Source: Bombella favorum (GTDB lineage: Bacteria > Pseudomonadota > Alphaproteobacteria > Acetobacterales > Acetobacteraceae). Taken from it: a stretch of DNA of 64,000 nucleotides. The DNA lies in assembly GCF_014048475.1 (NCBI RefSeq), contig NZ_NWUS01000001.1, positions 806,001-870,000 on the forward strand, written 5' to 3'. The notes beneath the pieces were generated by a model that was not told the origin of the DNA, did no database searches, and saw nothing but the letters and a program-made list of their open reading frames with translations. Shown here piece by piece: positions 38,257-47,395 of the stretch (its first letter is position 1; every line of letters begins with the position of its first letter). The position numbers and the translations under genes are program-made.

Positions 38257-39333
38257 TCAGCCCTGAGCGGACAAATCTACAACCCCGACATAGCCTTCTT
38301 CCGTCCCGAAAATGACAGCACCGCCCTGCGGCGTGAAAGCGATAGCATTCACGGCTCCACGGGCGGCACCACCGCTACGTTGACCATTACAAAGTGGCAG
38401 GATGCGGTCCGCACCGGCCTCATCCGCACTTTTGGGCACTTCTGCCAGAAGAACGGTGCCATCCTCGAACCCGATGGCCAAAATATCATCCGTAGGATGG
38501 GCGCAGACACAGGTTACGAACAATCCCGGCAAGCGGGCCAGCTCCATAGGGGGCTTGCCCATCGGGCCGCCTCCAAAGAACGGCCACAACACGGCAGCAT
38601 CCGCCCCGGAGGTCGCCAACCAACGCCCCTTCCGGGTAAAGCTCATGGAGCCGATCTTGCGGGGGTAGCCGCTCATACGCATGTTGTGCCCATCGGACAG
38701 ACGCCAGCCATGCAGTTCATTCTCCTGCATGCTCGTCACCAGAGCCTCACTACCCGGATGGATGCACAACCCGGTATGGCTCCCCTTCCACTCCAGAGAG
38801 CGGACGTTGGAGTCCTTGGCCTGCACGAACCACATGGACACGCCATTGTAATGCGAGGCGGCCAGTTTCTTGCCCTTGGCATCAAAAACGAGGCCACTCA
38901 GGGCTGAAGGATGCTCCAGCACCTTCAGGGGTTCATCCGTGCCGTGGGCGTAGAGATGAACCTCCTTCTTGCTGGCACAGGCCCAATGCGTGGGGGTGCT
39001 AGCCAGACAGTCTATCCAGCCACGGCCTGCATGACGCTCTGTCATGGTGCCATCGGCCCGTGTTTCCACAACCCGGCCATCTTCCCCACCGCTGAGGAAA
39101 CTATCCTTCCCACAGCCCTGCGCAAAGGACACGGCCCCATCATGAACAGACACAACCTGCCAATCTTCAGACGCCCGTAAACCATCACGAGGGATGAGGA
39201 TGACCTCCCCATCCATCGTCAAAGCGGCGAAGGTTCTGCCATCTCGGCTGGCCTGCACACCCGTTATTGGTGCCTCAAAACACCGCTCGGACCCACGGGT
39301 CTGCAACAGGGTTTTGCTCTGTGCGGCGCTCAT
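38257..39333 (-). CDS. WD40-repeat protein, partner of CobW GTPase
   Basis: 358 residues with recurring WD-like blades, for example LSGLVFDAKGKKLAASHYNGVSMW, IGSMSFTRKGRWLATSGADAAVLW and VNAIAFTPQGGAVIFGTEEG, enough for a seven-blade beta-propeller. No signal peptide, so cytoplasmic. The start overlaps the stop of the CobW-type GTPase gene by 4 bases (ATGA), so the two are made together and probably bind each other. The pairing has been noted in alphaproteobacterial zinc-starvation operons, as I recall; the exact role is unknown. Confidence 0.85.
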   Translation of the reverse strand: MSAAQSKTLLQTRGSERCFEAPITGVQASRDGRTFAALTMDGEVILIPRDGLRASEDWQVVSVHDGAVSFAQGCGKDSFLSGGEDGRVVETRADGTMTERHAGRGWIDCLASTPTHWACASKKEVHLYAHGTDEPLKVLEHPSALSGLVFDAKGKKLAASHYNGVSMWFVQAKDSNVRSLEWKGSHTGLCIHPGSEALVTSMQENELHGWRLSDGHNMRMSGYPRKIGSMSFTRKGRWLATSGADAAVLWPFFGGGPMGKPPMELARLPGLFVTCVCAHPTDDILAIGFEDGTVLLAEVPKSADEAGADRILPLCNGQRSGGAARGAVNAIAFTPQGGAVIFGTEEGYVGVVDLSAQG

Positions 39334-40412
39334 ACGGCCACGCAGCTTTCAAAACCACGCTGGAGCTGGGCACAATCCAGCTTGCGGCCAATAAAGACAA
39401 TGCGGGACTGTTTCGACTCTCCAGCCCTGAACGGCCCGATATAATCGCCATCGGCCATCATATGCACAGCCTGAAAGGCGAAACGTTCTTCTTTACCCTT
39501 GAAATGCAGAATCCCCTTTGCCCGTAGGATGTCTGGCCCCTGTTCCTGAAGGACAAGGCCGATCCAGGCATGGAAGCGTTCTTCATCAAGCGGCTCTGTC
39601 ACGGTGAAGGAGTGGCTCGTCACATCCTCGCTATGGGCATGATGATGCCCACCCGGCCCGTGAGCAGCCTCATGATGATGATCATGGTCATGGCAGTGAT
39701 CGTGGCAGTCGCAGTGATCATGATGGTGGTGGTCATGATCATGACCCTGCTCGTCTTCCTCGAGGAAATCCGGCATGGTGGACAAGGCACGCTTAAGGTC
39801 GAACCCACCACGGTTGAGGATATCATCCAGCGCCACCTTACCCCGTTCAGCACGGTGAATCCGTACAACGGAATTGATAGCCCGAAGCTTCTGCTCCACC
39901 TTGGCCAGTGCGGTTTCATCCAGCAGGTCACATTTATTCAGGATGATAACATCCGCAAAAGCCACCTGATTGACGGCTTCCGGGCTGTCCTTGAGTGTCT
40001 GCAACACATTGTAAGCATCTACGACCGTCACCACGGCATCTAGCTCGGCCTTTTCACGGGTGGCTTCATCCACAAAAAAGGTCTGTGCTACGGGGGCTGG
40101 ATCAGCCAGGCCGGTGGTTTCCACGATGATGCCATCAAATTTGCCACGGCGGCGCAAAAGGCGGCTGAGAATCCGGATGAGATCGCCCCGCACCGTGCAG
40201 CAGATGCAGCCATTGTTCATCTCGAAGATTTCTTCGTCGGCATCAACCACCAGGTCATTATCAATGCCCAGCTCGCCGAACTCATTGACGACAACGGCGT
40301 AATTCCGCCCGTGATCGGCCGTTAGAATATGATTGAGCAATGTGGTCTTACCGGCCCCCAGGAAACCAGTAAGAACGGTAACGGGGATTTTAGGGGTCTG
40401 TGAATCAGCCAT
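39330..40412 (-). CDS. CobW/ZNG1-type metallochaperone GTPase (G3E family)
   Basis: 360 residues from the ATG at 40412 (AAAGGAA upstream). Walker A is TGFLGAGKTT (about 15-24), the metal-site motif CxCC is GCICCTVRGDL (Cys69, 71, 72), and NKCD gives guanine specificity. Between the GTPase and the C-terminal CobW_C domain lies a His/Asp/Cys-rich linker (HDHDHHHHDHCDCHDHCHDH and on), a zinc buffer. Family members insert zinc into target enzymes under zinc shortage. It is coupled to the WD40 gene. Zinc-dependent (Zur) control is expected, but I saw no clear Zur box. Confidence 0.93.
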   Translation of the reverse strand: MADSQTPKIPVTVLTGFLGAGKTTLLNHILTADHGRNYAVVVNEFGELGIDNDLVVDADEEIFEMNNGCICCTVRGDLIRILSRLLRRRGKFDGIIVETTGLADPAPVAQTFFVDEATREKAELDAVVTVVDAYNVLQTLKDSPEAVNQVAFADVIILNKCDLLDETALAKVEQKLRAINSVVRIHRAERGKVALDDILNRGGFDLKRALSTMPDFLEEDEQGHDHDHHHHDHCDCHDHCHDHDHHHEAAHGPGGHHHAHSEDVTSHSFTVTEPLDEERFHAWIGLVLQEQGPDILRAKGILHFKGKEERFAFQAVHMMADGDYIGPFRAGESKQSRIVFIGRKLDCAQLQRGFESCVAV

Positions 40413-40644
40413 AATGTCTGTTCCTTTCTCCAGAAAAAGTTGAGGTGAGCATACTCCTTCCCTGTTCAAAACCAAAAAGAAGAACAGGTGCTTGCATAAC
40501 CATCCATCTGCATCCCATATGAACGGAGTGGCCAGCAGGGCCTTGCCCGCCCCCCATGATCGAGGGGCTGCCCTCCAGGTCCGGGCAGAGACATGATTCA
40601 TTCCATGCGCTCCGCCCTCATTACTGAATGATGGAGACGAACCC
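40413..40644. promoter_or_regulatory. Divergent promoter region, CobW operon / aldo-keto reductase
   Basis: 232 bases between divergent genes. Contains a minor hairpin CTGCCC...GGGCAG near 40570-40590. No convincing Zur or other operator by eye; this is where one should be looked for, since a CobW operon starts here. Confidence 0.35.
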
Positions 40645-41634
40645 ATGAATGAAAACACCATTCTCATTCCCGGTTTTGACAAACCCGTATCCCGTGTTGC
40701 TCTGGGCACATGGGCTATTGGTGGCTGGATGTGGGGCGGACCTGATGACGATAACGCCGTCCGCACTATTCATCGTGCCCTTGATGAAGGGGTAGACCTG
40801 ATAGACACGGCACCAGTCTATGGTTTTGGTCATTCTGAAGAAGTCGTGGGTCGTGCTCTGGCAGAGAAACCCCACAAAGCCCGTGTTGCCACCAAGCTCG
40901 CACTGGACTGGAACGACGATCACAAGCCATTCCGCAACTCCAGCCCGGCCCGCATCCGTAAGGAAGTAGAGGATTCCCTCCGTCGCCTGCGTGTAGAAAC
41001 CATCGATCTCGAGCAAGTCCACTGGCCGGACCCCAACACGCCGATTGATGAAACGGCCCGTGAGCTTCAAAAACTACACAAAGAAGGTAAAATCCGTGCC
41101 CTTGGCGTGAGCAACTACTCACCGGAGCAGATGGATATCTTCCGCGAGGTTGCCCCGCTGGCAAGCGTCCAGTCCCCTTACAATCTCTTCGAGCGGGAGA
41201 TTGAAAAGGACGTTCTGCCTTATGCAAAGAAGCACAAGCTTGTTACGCTGGCCTATGGGCCGCTCTGCCGTGGGCTGCTAACGGGTAAGATGACCGTGGA
41301 CAAGACCTTCCCGGAAAGTGACCTGCGCTCTGGTGACCCCAAGTTCCAAAAGGAGCATTTCAAAGATTATATCGCCGCTGTGGACGATCTGAAGGCCATT
41401 GCCGACCGTCATGGTAAATCCCTAATGGTTCTCGCCATCCGTTGGGTGCTGGATCAGGGGCCAACGATTGCCCTCTGGGGGGCCCGCAAGCCAGAACAGA
41501 TTGACGGTGTATCCGATGTCTTCGGCTGGCAGCTGACCGAACAGGACAAGAAGGATATTGACGCTATTCTCACACGTCATGTTCCGACCCCGATTTCTCC
41601 AGCTTTCATGGCTCCGCCAGCCCGCAAGGCGTAA
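40645..41634 (+). CDS. Aldo/keto reductase
   Basis: 329 residues, NAD(P)H-dependent (beta/alpha)8 reductase of aldehydes and ketones. The catalytic tetrad is visible: Asp in DEGVDLIDTAPVYGFG, the Tyr in the same segment, Lys in ATKLALDW and His in LEQVHWPD. Family signatures GVSNYSPEQMD and LAIRWVLDQGP are present. GGAG lies 9 bases before the ATG. It stands alone between a divergent CobW operon and a strong terminator. Substrate not assigned. Confidence 0.93.
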   Translation: MNENTILIPGFDKPVSRVALGTWAIGGWMWGGPDDDNAVRTIHRALDEGVDLIDTAPVYGFGHSEEVVGRALAEKPHKARVATKLALDWNDDHKPFRNSSPARIRKEVEDSLRRLRVETIDLEQVHWPDPNTPIDETARELQKLHKEGKIRALGVSNYSPEQMDIFREVAPLASVQSPYNLFEREIEKDVLPYAKKHKLVTLAYGPLCRGLLTGKMTVDKTFPESDLRSGDPKFQKEHFKDYIAAVDDLKAIADRHGKSLMVLAIRWVLDQGPTIALWGARKPEQIDGVSDVFGWQLTEQDKKDIDAILTRHVPTPISPAFMAPPARKA

Positions 41635-41663
41635 AACCCGAAAGCGGCATAAGAGCTAAAAAT

Positions 41664-41698
41664 GAAAAAGGCGGCAGGCTTTCCCTGTCGCCTTTTTT
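41664..41698 (+). terminator. Rho-independent terminator after aldo-keto reductase
   Basis: AAAAAGGCGGCAGG pairs with CCTGTCGCCTTTTTT (one G-T pair) around a short loop, ending in six T. Confidence 0.9.
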
Positions 41699-41699
41699 A

Positions 41700-41961
41700 T
41701 CACCCTATCTGCAACACATCACGCTTCCTGTTGCCCGATTGGCAGACAAAACAACGCAAGCATAGAAATCAATTCTTAATTACCTATAACATATATTAGT
41801 GTATTCTATAACATACATTACAGTCGACGTATTCTACAAAAATGAATGTCAGTTCATCAAACATTGCTTTACGAACTAGAAATACATATTGATTTAAGAA
41901 ATATTTTTCCTATTATTAACTAAAATTTCACTACCCCCTATCCTTTACCCGGAGCTACAGG
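41700..41961 (+). promoter_or_regulatory. AT-rich regulatory region before Hint gene 2 with 15-base direct repeats
   Basis: This stretch holds no gene. It is very AT-rich at 41765-41930. CTATAACATATATTA (41784-41798) recurs as CTATAACATACATTA (41806-41820), 22 bases apart (about two helix turns) and differing at one base. A related GTATTCTA motif occurs near 41801 and again near 41829. The repeats could be tandem regulator sites or part of the promoter itself. Confidence 0.5.
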
Positions 41962-43626
41962 ATGCCTAACAATCCCCAACCGGTTGTTACCCCTGGACTA
42001 TACCAGATCAACATCGCCCTCCTCACCATAGGGACCTCACCTGCCGCAAACATTGCGCCACCTGCTACCCTCAGCAAACAGAAATATAATATAACAGCGA
42101 CTTTTTCGACGCATACGCCGACCAGTTCTTCCGACAAGGCCGTCCAGGACTTCACCTTTACAGACCCCACAACAGGTGAGACCGTTACAGGCAACTATGA
42201 TTATTCATGGGGCAATAAATCAACGAATAGTTTTATCATAAGTAATGGGCAAGGCGGGTTTTATATCATCACATCCGCCGTACAGGGCAGCTCCTCCTCC
42301 ATCATTGATGGTAAAGACTTGCTCGACCCAACGAAAGCAACCTATGGCTACCTTGACTACCCGGGGGTTCCTAGGTCGAAAGGAAACATCTTTTTCCTCC
42401 GTCTAAATGATAGGAACTTTCTATTCCGCCAGAATGATGATGGTACCGCCACCGTCATTCCTCCATCAGGCATCCAAGAGAAATTTACCTTCAATACGTG
42501 TTTTCTAGCTGGAAGCCTGATTGATACACCCGAAGGCCCTAGAAAAGTTGAAGACCTAAAACAGGGCGATACGGTCCTTACCTATGATCCCGCAACAGGT
42601 CAGACACTGCCACAAGCCATCACATGGGCTGGAAAAGACCATGTGCAGATCAACACCTCCCTGCCTATGGACATGGCGGGCTATCCAGTGCGCATCAAAA
42701 AAGATGCACTGGCAGATGGTGTCCCTTCTACGGACCTTTTAATTACAGCGGAGCATTGCCTGTTTCTTGAAGGGCGCTTCGTGCCCGCTCGCATGATGGT
42801 AAACGGACGCTCAATCTATTTCGATACCTCTGACGCTAGCACGTCTGGTACGAAGAGAGCACACGGTAGCCGTTACGCCATCTTCCACATAGAAACTGAA
42901 AAACACAGTATCATCATCTCAAACAATGTTCTGACAGAAAGCTACCTCGATACAGGAAATCGCCATAGCTTCCTGAGAAATAGTCAGGAAACTGATGACA
43001 ATGTCATCAATTATGACTTTTCTTCCAAAGCTCTGTCTTGGCAGGACGATGCAGCAGTACCGCTGGATACAACCAAGGACTTTGTTGCCCCACTTTATCA
43101 TGACCTCCTCAAGCGGGCAGAAGCTCTTCAGTTCCCTATCCAACATCCCTGCAAAGCCGAGAATGTATCCGATGATCCCGCTTTCCAGCTCATTACGGAT
43201 AAAGGGGTCATCCTGCATGAGCAGCGTGTGACCAACGGCTATAAAATCTTCTCCATTCCTGCCGGGACAGAACACCTTGTTCTTGCCTCCAGAGCAAGCC
43301 GCCCTTGTGATATACACGGTCCTTTCGTGGATGACCGGCGGTCACTGGGCTTATTGATTGGGGAAGTACTCTACTTCCACTCGGGCCAGTCCATCAATAT
43401 TGACGTCCATCTAACAGATGAGACTCTGGATGGCTGGCTTGATTTGGAACAGGAAGCCATGCGCTGGACCGACGGCGCCGCAACGCTCCCTCTACCTAGC
43501 TCGTCATACGAGACTATATCAGGTGCGAAACTTCTAGCTATCAGAGTTCTTGCCGGTGGCCCTTATCCTCTCTCATCTGAGACAATACAGGCCGCACCAA
43601 CCTATAAGCACGGCAAAGCAGGATAA
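41962..43626 (+). CDS. Hint-domain protein 2
   Basis: 554 residues; GGAG about 7 bases before the ATG at 41962. Residues 1-178 are a Thr/Ser/Asn-rich beta-like module unrelated by eye to that of the first Hint protein. The Hint domain begins at Cys180 (CFLAGSLIDTPEGPRKVEDL) with the TxxH motif TAEH (262-265) and His315 (KHSIIISNN). The C-terminal 190 residues match the first protein: FVAPLYHDLLKRAEAL, SRASRPCD (Cys449), GPFVDDRRSLGLLIG and MRWTDGAATL. No signal peptide. It stands alone between AT-rich DNA and a terminator. Autocleavage is possible but unproven. Confidence 0.87.
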   Translation: MPNNPQPVVTPGLYQINIALLTIGTSPAANIAPPATLSKQKYNITATFSTHTPTSSSDKAVQDFTFTDPTTGETVTGNYDYSWGNKSTNSFIISNGQGGFYIITSAVQGSSSSIIDGKDLLDPTKATYGYLDYPGVPRSKGNIFFLRLNDRNFLFRQNDDGTATVIPPSGIQEKFTFNTCFLAGSLIDTPEGPRKVEDLKQGDTVLTYDPATGQTLPQAITWAGKDHVQINTSLPMDMAGYPVRIKKDALADGVPSTDLLITAEHCLFLEGRFVPARMMVNGRSIYFDTSDASTSGTKRAHGSRYAIFHIETEKHSIIISNNVLTESYLDTGNRHSFLRNSQETDDNVINYDFSSKALSWQDDAAVPLDTTKDFVAPLYHDLLKRAEALQFPIQHPCKAENVSDDPAFQLITDKGVILHEQRVTNGYKIFSIPAGTEHLVLASRASRPCDIHGPFVDDRRSLGLLIGEVLYFHSGQSINIDVHLTDETLDGWLDLEQEAMRWTDGAATLPLPSSSYETISGAKLLAIRVLAGGPYPLSSETIQAAPTYKHGKAG

Positions 43627-43645
43627 CCAAACGCCCTAAACCACA

Positions 43646-43715
43646 AAGGCGGCTCATGTCTGCATACCCTGCAAAATCCATCAGAGTATGCAGACATCCG
43701 CTTCTATTCTTTCTT
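43646..43715 (+). terminator. Terminator after Hint gene 2
   Basis: ATGTCTGCATAC (43656-43667) pairs perfectly with GTATGCAGACAT (43686-43697); GCGG and CCGC outside extend the stem across a 3-base bulge, and a T-rich stretch (CTTCTATTCTTTCTT) follows. Confidence 0.8.
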
Positions 43716-43795
43716 GTTTCCCAAGGCGGCCCACCTGACCACAGGGCTTTTAGAAACCCGGCGGGAGGGATGCCTTTTCTTTCATCTCTAAAAGA

Positions 43796-44530
43796 TTACG
43801 GCTCCTGCTGCCCAGTTGGGGTAATGGCCGTTGGTGCCTGGTCCCCGCCCAGAATACCAAGGGCCTGCTTATCCGCCGGGGTCATGATCCAGCTATCCTG
43901 CTGTGTATCTGGTGAACCCTCACCACGGAACTCCCGAATCCTCTTCTTTGATTTCTTGTGCGTATGTTTACGCACATATTTATGTTTCTTACGGACGATC
44001 CGGCTCAGGTCTTTTTCAACATGCACAGCCGTTACGTCATTCTCCGCACTGACAGTGATCATGTTCCACATAAACATGGGAGGTGCCACGCTATGCTGGG
44101 AGGCGGCATCATTGATATAAAATTGCGGCCGTGTAGCCAGAAGCCAACTACCGGCTGGAAGATTATTGAACACAAACCGACAATTATCATTACGGGCTGC
44201 CGACCGTACCAGAGCCTTGGCTTGCTGATTGCCAATCTTCTCCCTAAAGCCAGCCTGCGCCATATCCACCCGCAGATAATTGCGGAAGAATGGCGCATCA
44301 GGGAACAACATGACATCCGCATCAGCCAACTTGCAGGAGAGAGGCTGCGTATGCAGGTCATCATGACCAGAAATCTGCACAGCCAGTGTTTTGGTCCCCG
44401 GCTGTTCCGCCCAGGCCGACTGCTTGGCCCTAAAATTACCATCAAAGCCGGAACATCCACTTACCAACCCCACAAGCCCTGCAAAACCCACCAAAGTACA
44501 GAGCCGTTTTTTCCTATAGACCATTGTCAA
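43796..44530 (-). CDS. Lipoprotein of unknown function
   Basis: 244 residues. The N-terminus (RKKRLCTLVGFAGLVGLVSGCSG) is a lipoprotein signal with lipobox LVSGC. The mature part contains SCKLADADVMLFPDAPFFRNYLRVDMA and WLLATRPQFYIND. A strongly basic patch (RKKHKYVRKHTHKKSKKRIR) lies near residues 180-205. The start may be a TTG at 44530 (AGGA 6 bases upstream) or the ATG at 44524. It is divergent from the DUF2272 lipoprotein gene. I do not recognise the family. Confidence 0.65.
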   Translation of the reverse strand: MTMVYRKKRLCTLVGFAGLVGLVSGCSGFDGNFRAKQSAWAEQPGTKTLAVQISGHDDLHTQPLSCKLADADVMLFPDAPFFRNYLRVDMAQAGFREKIGNQQAKALVRSAARNDNCRFVFNNLPAGSWLLATRPQFYINDAASQHSVAPPMFMWNMITVSAENDVTAVHVEKDLSRIVRKKHKYVRKHTHKKSKKRIREFRGEGSPDTQQDSWIMTPADKQALGILGGDQAPTAITPTGQQEP

Positions 44531-44804
44531 ATACGATCCTTCCTTTAGAGGAACAATGCTTCATGATACCTCTTCATAAGATCGTATCATATGCCATATA
44601 CAATAGTGAACACGAGATACTTTCATTTCGACCTTGCCCCTTATGGCTCAGCTCACCTGCTTGTTACGGCGGGAAATGGCCTGCCAACCTTTCTCTTGCC
44701 GCTTTATCAAAATACGTTCCCAATCCGGTGAAAACATTCTACTCTGCCCTCTTTTCGGGCATGAAACATGCTCACAGGCGCAAGCAGGCAAGCGTAAGGT
44801 CATC
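44531..44804. promoter_or_regulatory. Divergent promoter region between two lipoprotein genes
   Basis: 274 bases without a convincing gene. The plus-strand frame of the DUF2272 gene is open back to 44634, but that extension lacks a ribosome site and would bury the lipoprotein signal. AT-rich around 44550-44630, where both promoters probably lie. Confidence 0.4.
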
Positions 44805-45767
44805 ATGAAGGCAGTTCGTCACTCTGGCAGCGATCGGCACATACACCCAACGAAAAGGCGGTTCCCCTGCAAGCCTGCCTCTGCTGGCTGGAGTGCCCTA
44901 TGTGGGTTGATCCTGCTGGCCGGTTGTACTTCAAGCCAGCACAACCCGGCCCTCACCCCCATGACACAATATGCAAACGGGCAGACCGGGCCACTGGGCT
45001 ATGATACGCATGTCCCCGCCTTTGCCAGCGAAAATTTTGCCCCTTTCAACCGGCAGGATGTCGCCGCTATCGCCCTGCGGGAATGGCGCCTGTTCGGCAG
45101 CCCCATTGCCGATGCCGACCCGCATGAAAGACCCGAACCCACCAGCCCCGCTATGAAGCCGGAACGCCTACCGGGCTTATGGCAACGCATTGGTGAATAT
45201 TGGTGGATTGGTCAGGCCCCGGAAGAGAATGAAGCCCGCTGGACAGGCCGTACCGATGGCAATGGCACCCTGTTCTCATATCTTCGTGATGGCAACTATG
45301 CGTGGTCTGCTGCCTTCATTTCCTACGTTATGCGTATTGGCGGGGCGAATATCCGGTTCCCTTACTCCCCCAACCATGCCACCTATATCAATGCGGCTGC
45401 CTCTGGTAACAATCCCGGCATTTCAGCGCAGAACCCCGCCAATTATGCCCCACGTTTAGGGGATATACTCTGCGTCGGGCGGGGTAGAAGCCGCAGCATC
45501 ACCTACTCCATGCTGCCTACCTCTTACGGCTTTCCTGCCCATTGCGGCATTGTGGTCGCCACCAACCAGCATGCCCCACCATTTGGCCGAGAAATCAGCA
45601 TCATTGGTGGCAATGTGGATGATACCGTTGCCCTAACCCATGTGCCGACCGACAGCACAGGCCGGGTCAGCACACCGGACGGCAAAAGCTATGATAGCCG
45701 CTATCCGTGGTGTGCCATCCTAACGCCCCGTTACGATGCCGATGCGGACCCGCAAAGCGGACAGTAA
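44805..45767 (+). CDS. DUF2272 domain lipoprotein
   Basis: 320 residues from the ATG at 44805 (TAAGGTC 5 bases upstream). The lipobox LILLAGCTSS at about residues 34-43 anchors it to a membrane. The main domain has LREWRLFGSPI, GLWQRIGEYWWIG, SAAFISYVMRIGGA, PRLGDILC, AHCGIVV and YPWCAIL, the pattern of DUF2272, a papain-like (NlpC/P60-related) fold of unknown substrate. The AWSAAF position normally carries the catalytic Cys (W-C-A-x-F in relatives), but here it is Ser; the His is kept in AHCGIV. This may mean loss of peptidase activity. Confidence 0.78.
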   Translation: MKAVRHSGSDRHIHPTKRRFPCKPASAGWSALCGLILLAGCTSSQHNPALTPMTQYANGQTGPLGYDTHVPAFASENFAPFNRQDVAAIALREWRLFGSPIADADPHERPEPTSPAMKPERLPGLWQRIGEYWWIGQAPEENEARWTGRTDGNGTLFSYLRDGNYAWSAAFISYVMRIGGANIRFPYSPNHATYINAAASGNNPGISAQNPANYAPRLGDILCVGRGRSRSITYSMLPTSYGFPAHCGIVVATNQHAPPFGREISIIGGNVDDTVALTHVPTDSTGRVSTPDGKSYDSRYPWCAILTPRYDADADPQSGQ

Positions 45768-45782
45768 GCAGCCCCTATACCT

Positions 45783-46154
45783 TCACTTTACAGGTAGGCC
45801 ACAGGCTTTCCAGCCTGTGCCAGGGCCGTGCTTATCCTCAAAACCATCGACAATATTCGTCAGCGTCTGATACCCAGCCTGAGCCGCTAACTCTGCGGCC
45901 TTCTGTGAGCGCATCCCTGAGCGACAAATAAAGAAAAGTGGCGTTGCCTTGTCTGGCACGGCCTGCTCCAACCCACGGATGAACTCGGCCTCACTATCGG
46001 CACCCCATGTCAACGCAACAACTTTTTTGCCGATGCTTCCCAGCTCTGGCATCCCGATCTGTGCCCACTCTTCTGGCGTGCGGACATCTACTAGAACGGC
46101 GCGACCATCAGACTGAAGACTATTCCAGCTTTCCTTCGCTGTACTCTGTTTCAT
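45783..46154 (-). CDS. Rhodanese-like domain protein
   Basis: 123 residues, a single rhodanese domain. VLVDVRTPEEW and the active-site loop FFICRSGMRSQKAAE with Cys77 are intact, so sulfur transfer is likely. The ATG at 46154 has GAGGAG 7 bases upstream, which decides the start against 46184. It converges on the DUF2272 gene and is divergent from the cysteine synthase gene, which suggests but does not prove a link with sulfur metabolism. Confidence 0.92.
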   Translation of the reverse strand: MKQSTAKESWNSLQSDGRAVLVDVRTPEEWAQIGMPELGSIGKKVVALTWGADSEAEFIRGLEQAVPDKATPLFFICRSGMRSQKAAELAAQAGYQTLTNIVDGFEDKHGPGTGWKACGLPVK

Positions 46155-46304
46155 GTCATTCTCCTCTGTTGAACTTACAATCAACGATCATATATAGGGT
46201 GTCATACCCTTTCACGACGCCATGAGTTGCATCATGCTGATGCTCCCCCATTTGTCACGTTAAACACGATTCATTCCACTGACCAATAACAGCCGGACCT
46301 GTTC

Positions 46305-47327
46305 ATGAAACACACATCATCCGCCCATCACGCATCACCCTGCCCCTCCCTCGTGGAGGCCATCGGCAATACTCCACTCATTCGCCTCCGTCATGCGTCC
46401 GAGATCACAGGATGCAACATCTACGGCAAGGCAGAGTTCATGAACCCCGGTGGGTCTGTTAAGGACAGAGCGGCCCTTTCCATCATTCAGGATGGTTTTG
46501 CCCGTGGCGTGCTAAAAAAAGGCGGCACCATCGTGGAGGGAACAGCCGGTAACACAGGCATCGGCATTACGCTTGTCGCCCATGCACTAGGGTGCAAGGC
46601 AGTCATCGTCGTTCCGGAAACACAGAGCAAGGAAAAGCTGGACTTCCTCCGCATGATCGGGGCGGACCTCCGCCTTGTCCCTGCCAAACCATACCGGGAC
46701 CCCGGCAATTATGTGCATGTATCCCGCCGCCTAGCCGAAGAAACAGGAGCCTTCTGGGCTAACCAGTTCGATAACACGGCTAACCGTGAAGCCCATCGCA
46801 CCACCACAGCACCAGAAATCTGGTCCCAGCTTGCAGGCAAAGTTGATGCTTTCACCTGCTCCTGTGGCTCAGGGGGAACATTGGCGGGCATCGCCTTTGG
46901 CCTGCGGGAACTAGCCCAACGGGACGGCCGGAAAACCCCCGACATCGTCCTTGCTGACCCAGAAGGCTCCGGCCTTTATGGGTGGGTTACAGCCAATGAC
47001 CTCAGCGTAAGTGGGGGGTCCATCACGGAAGGTATCGGCCAATCCCGTGTCACGGCCAATCTGGAAGGATGCGCCCCAGACCACGCCGAGCGTATCCCCG
47101 ATGCCGAAGCACTGGAACAGATTTACCAGCTCACCATGCAGGAAGGTCTTTCCGTCGGTGGATCCTCCGGCATCAATATTGCCGCTGCCATCCGCACGGC
47201 ACGCCGTCTAGGGCCGGGGCATAATATCGTCACCATCCTTAGCGATGGCGGCGCACGCTATCAGTCCAAATTGTTCAACCCTGAATTCCTCCGCAGCAAA
47301 AATCTGCCTACACCTCCCTGGATGTAA
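46305..47327 (+). CDS. cysK: Cysteine synthase (O-acetylserine sulfhydrylase)
   Basis: 340 residues, PLP-dependent. SLVEAIGNTPLIRL opens the domain; the PLP lysine is Lys53 in NPGGSVKDRAA; EGTAGNTGIG is the substrate loop (Ala replaces the usual Ser of TSGNTG); VGGSSGIN lies near the cofactor end. Makes cysteine from O-acetylserine and sulfide. A terminator follows. The altered loop residue and the extra C-terminal tail may mean a close relative (CysM-like or a cystathionine beta-synthase-type enzyme). Confidence 0.88.
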   Translation: MKHTSSAHHASPCPSLVEAIGNTPLIRLRHASEITGCNIYGKAEFMNPGGSVKDRAALSIIQDGFARGVLKKGGTIVEGTAGNTGIGITLVAHALGCKAVIVVPETQSKEKLDFLRMIGADLRLVPAKPYRDPGNYVHVSRRLAEETGAFWANQFDNTANREAHRTTTAPEIWSQLAGKVDAFTCSCGSGGTLAGIAFGLRELAQRDGRKTPDIVLADPEGSGLYGWVTANDLSVSGGSITEGIGQSRVTANLEGCAPDHAERIPDAEALEQIYQLTMQEGLSVGGSSGINIAAAIRTARRLGPGHNIVTILSDGGARYQSKLFNPEFLRSKNLPTPPWM

Positions 47328-47340
47328 GCCATCACATACA

Positions 47341-47382
47341 AAAAGGAGCGCATCCCATAAGGTAGGATGCGCCCCCCTTTTT
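47341..47382. terminator. Terminator between cysK and rsmB
   Basis: GGAGCGCATCC pairs with GGATGCGCCCC around a short loop, flanked by an A-run on the left and T-run on the right; the two genes converge here. Confidence 0.88.
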
Positions 47383-47395
47383 CATACCATCATAC

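Noticed and set aside
39620-40043. Met/Ile-Thr-rich frames over the His-rich linker of the CobW gene
   Set aside because: Alternate readings of CAT/GAT-rich codons coding for the His/Asp linker.
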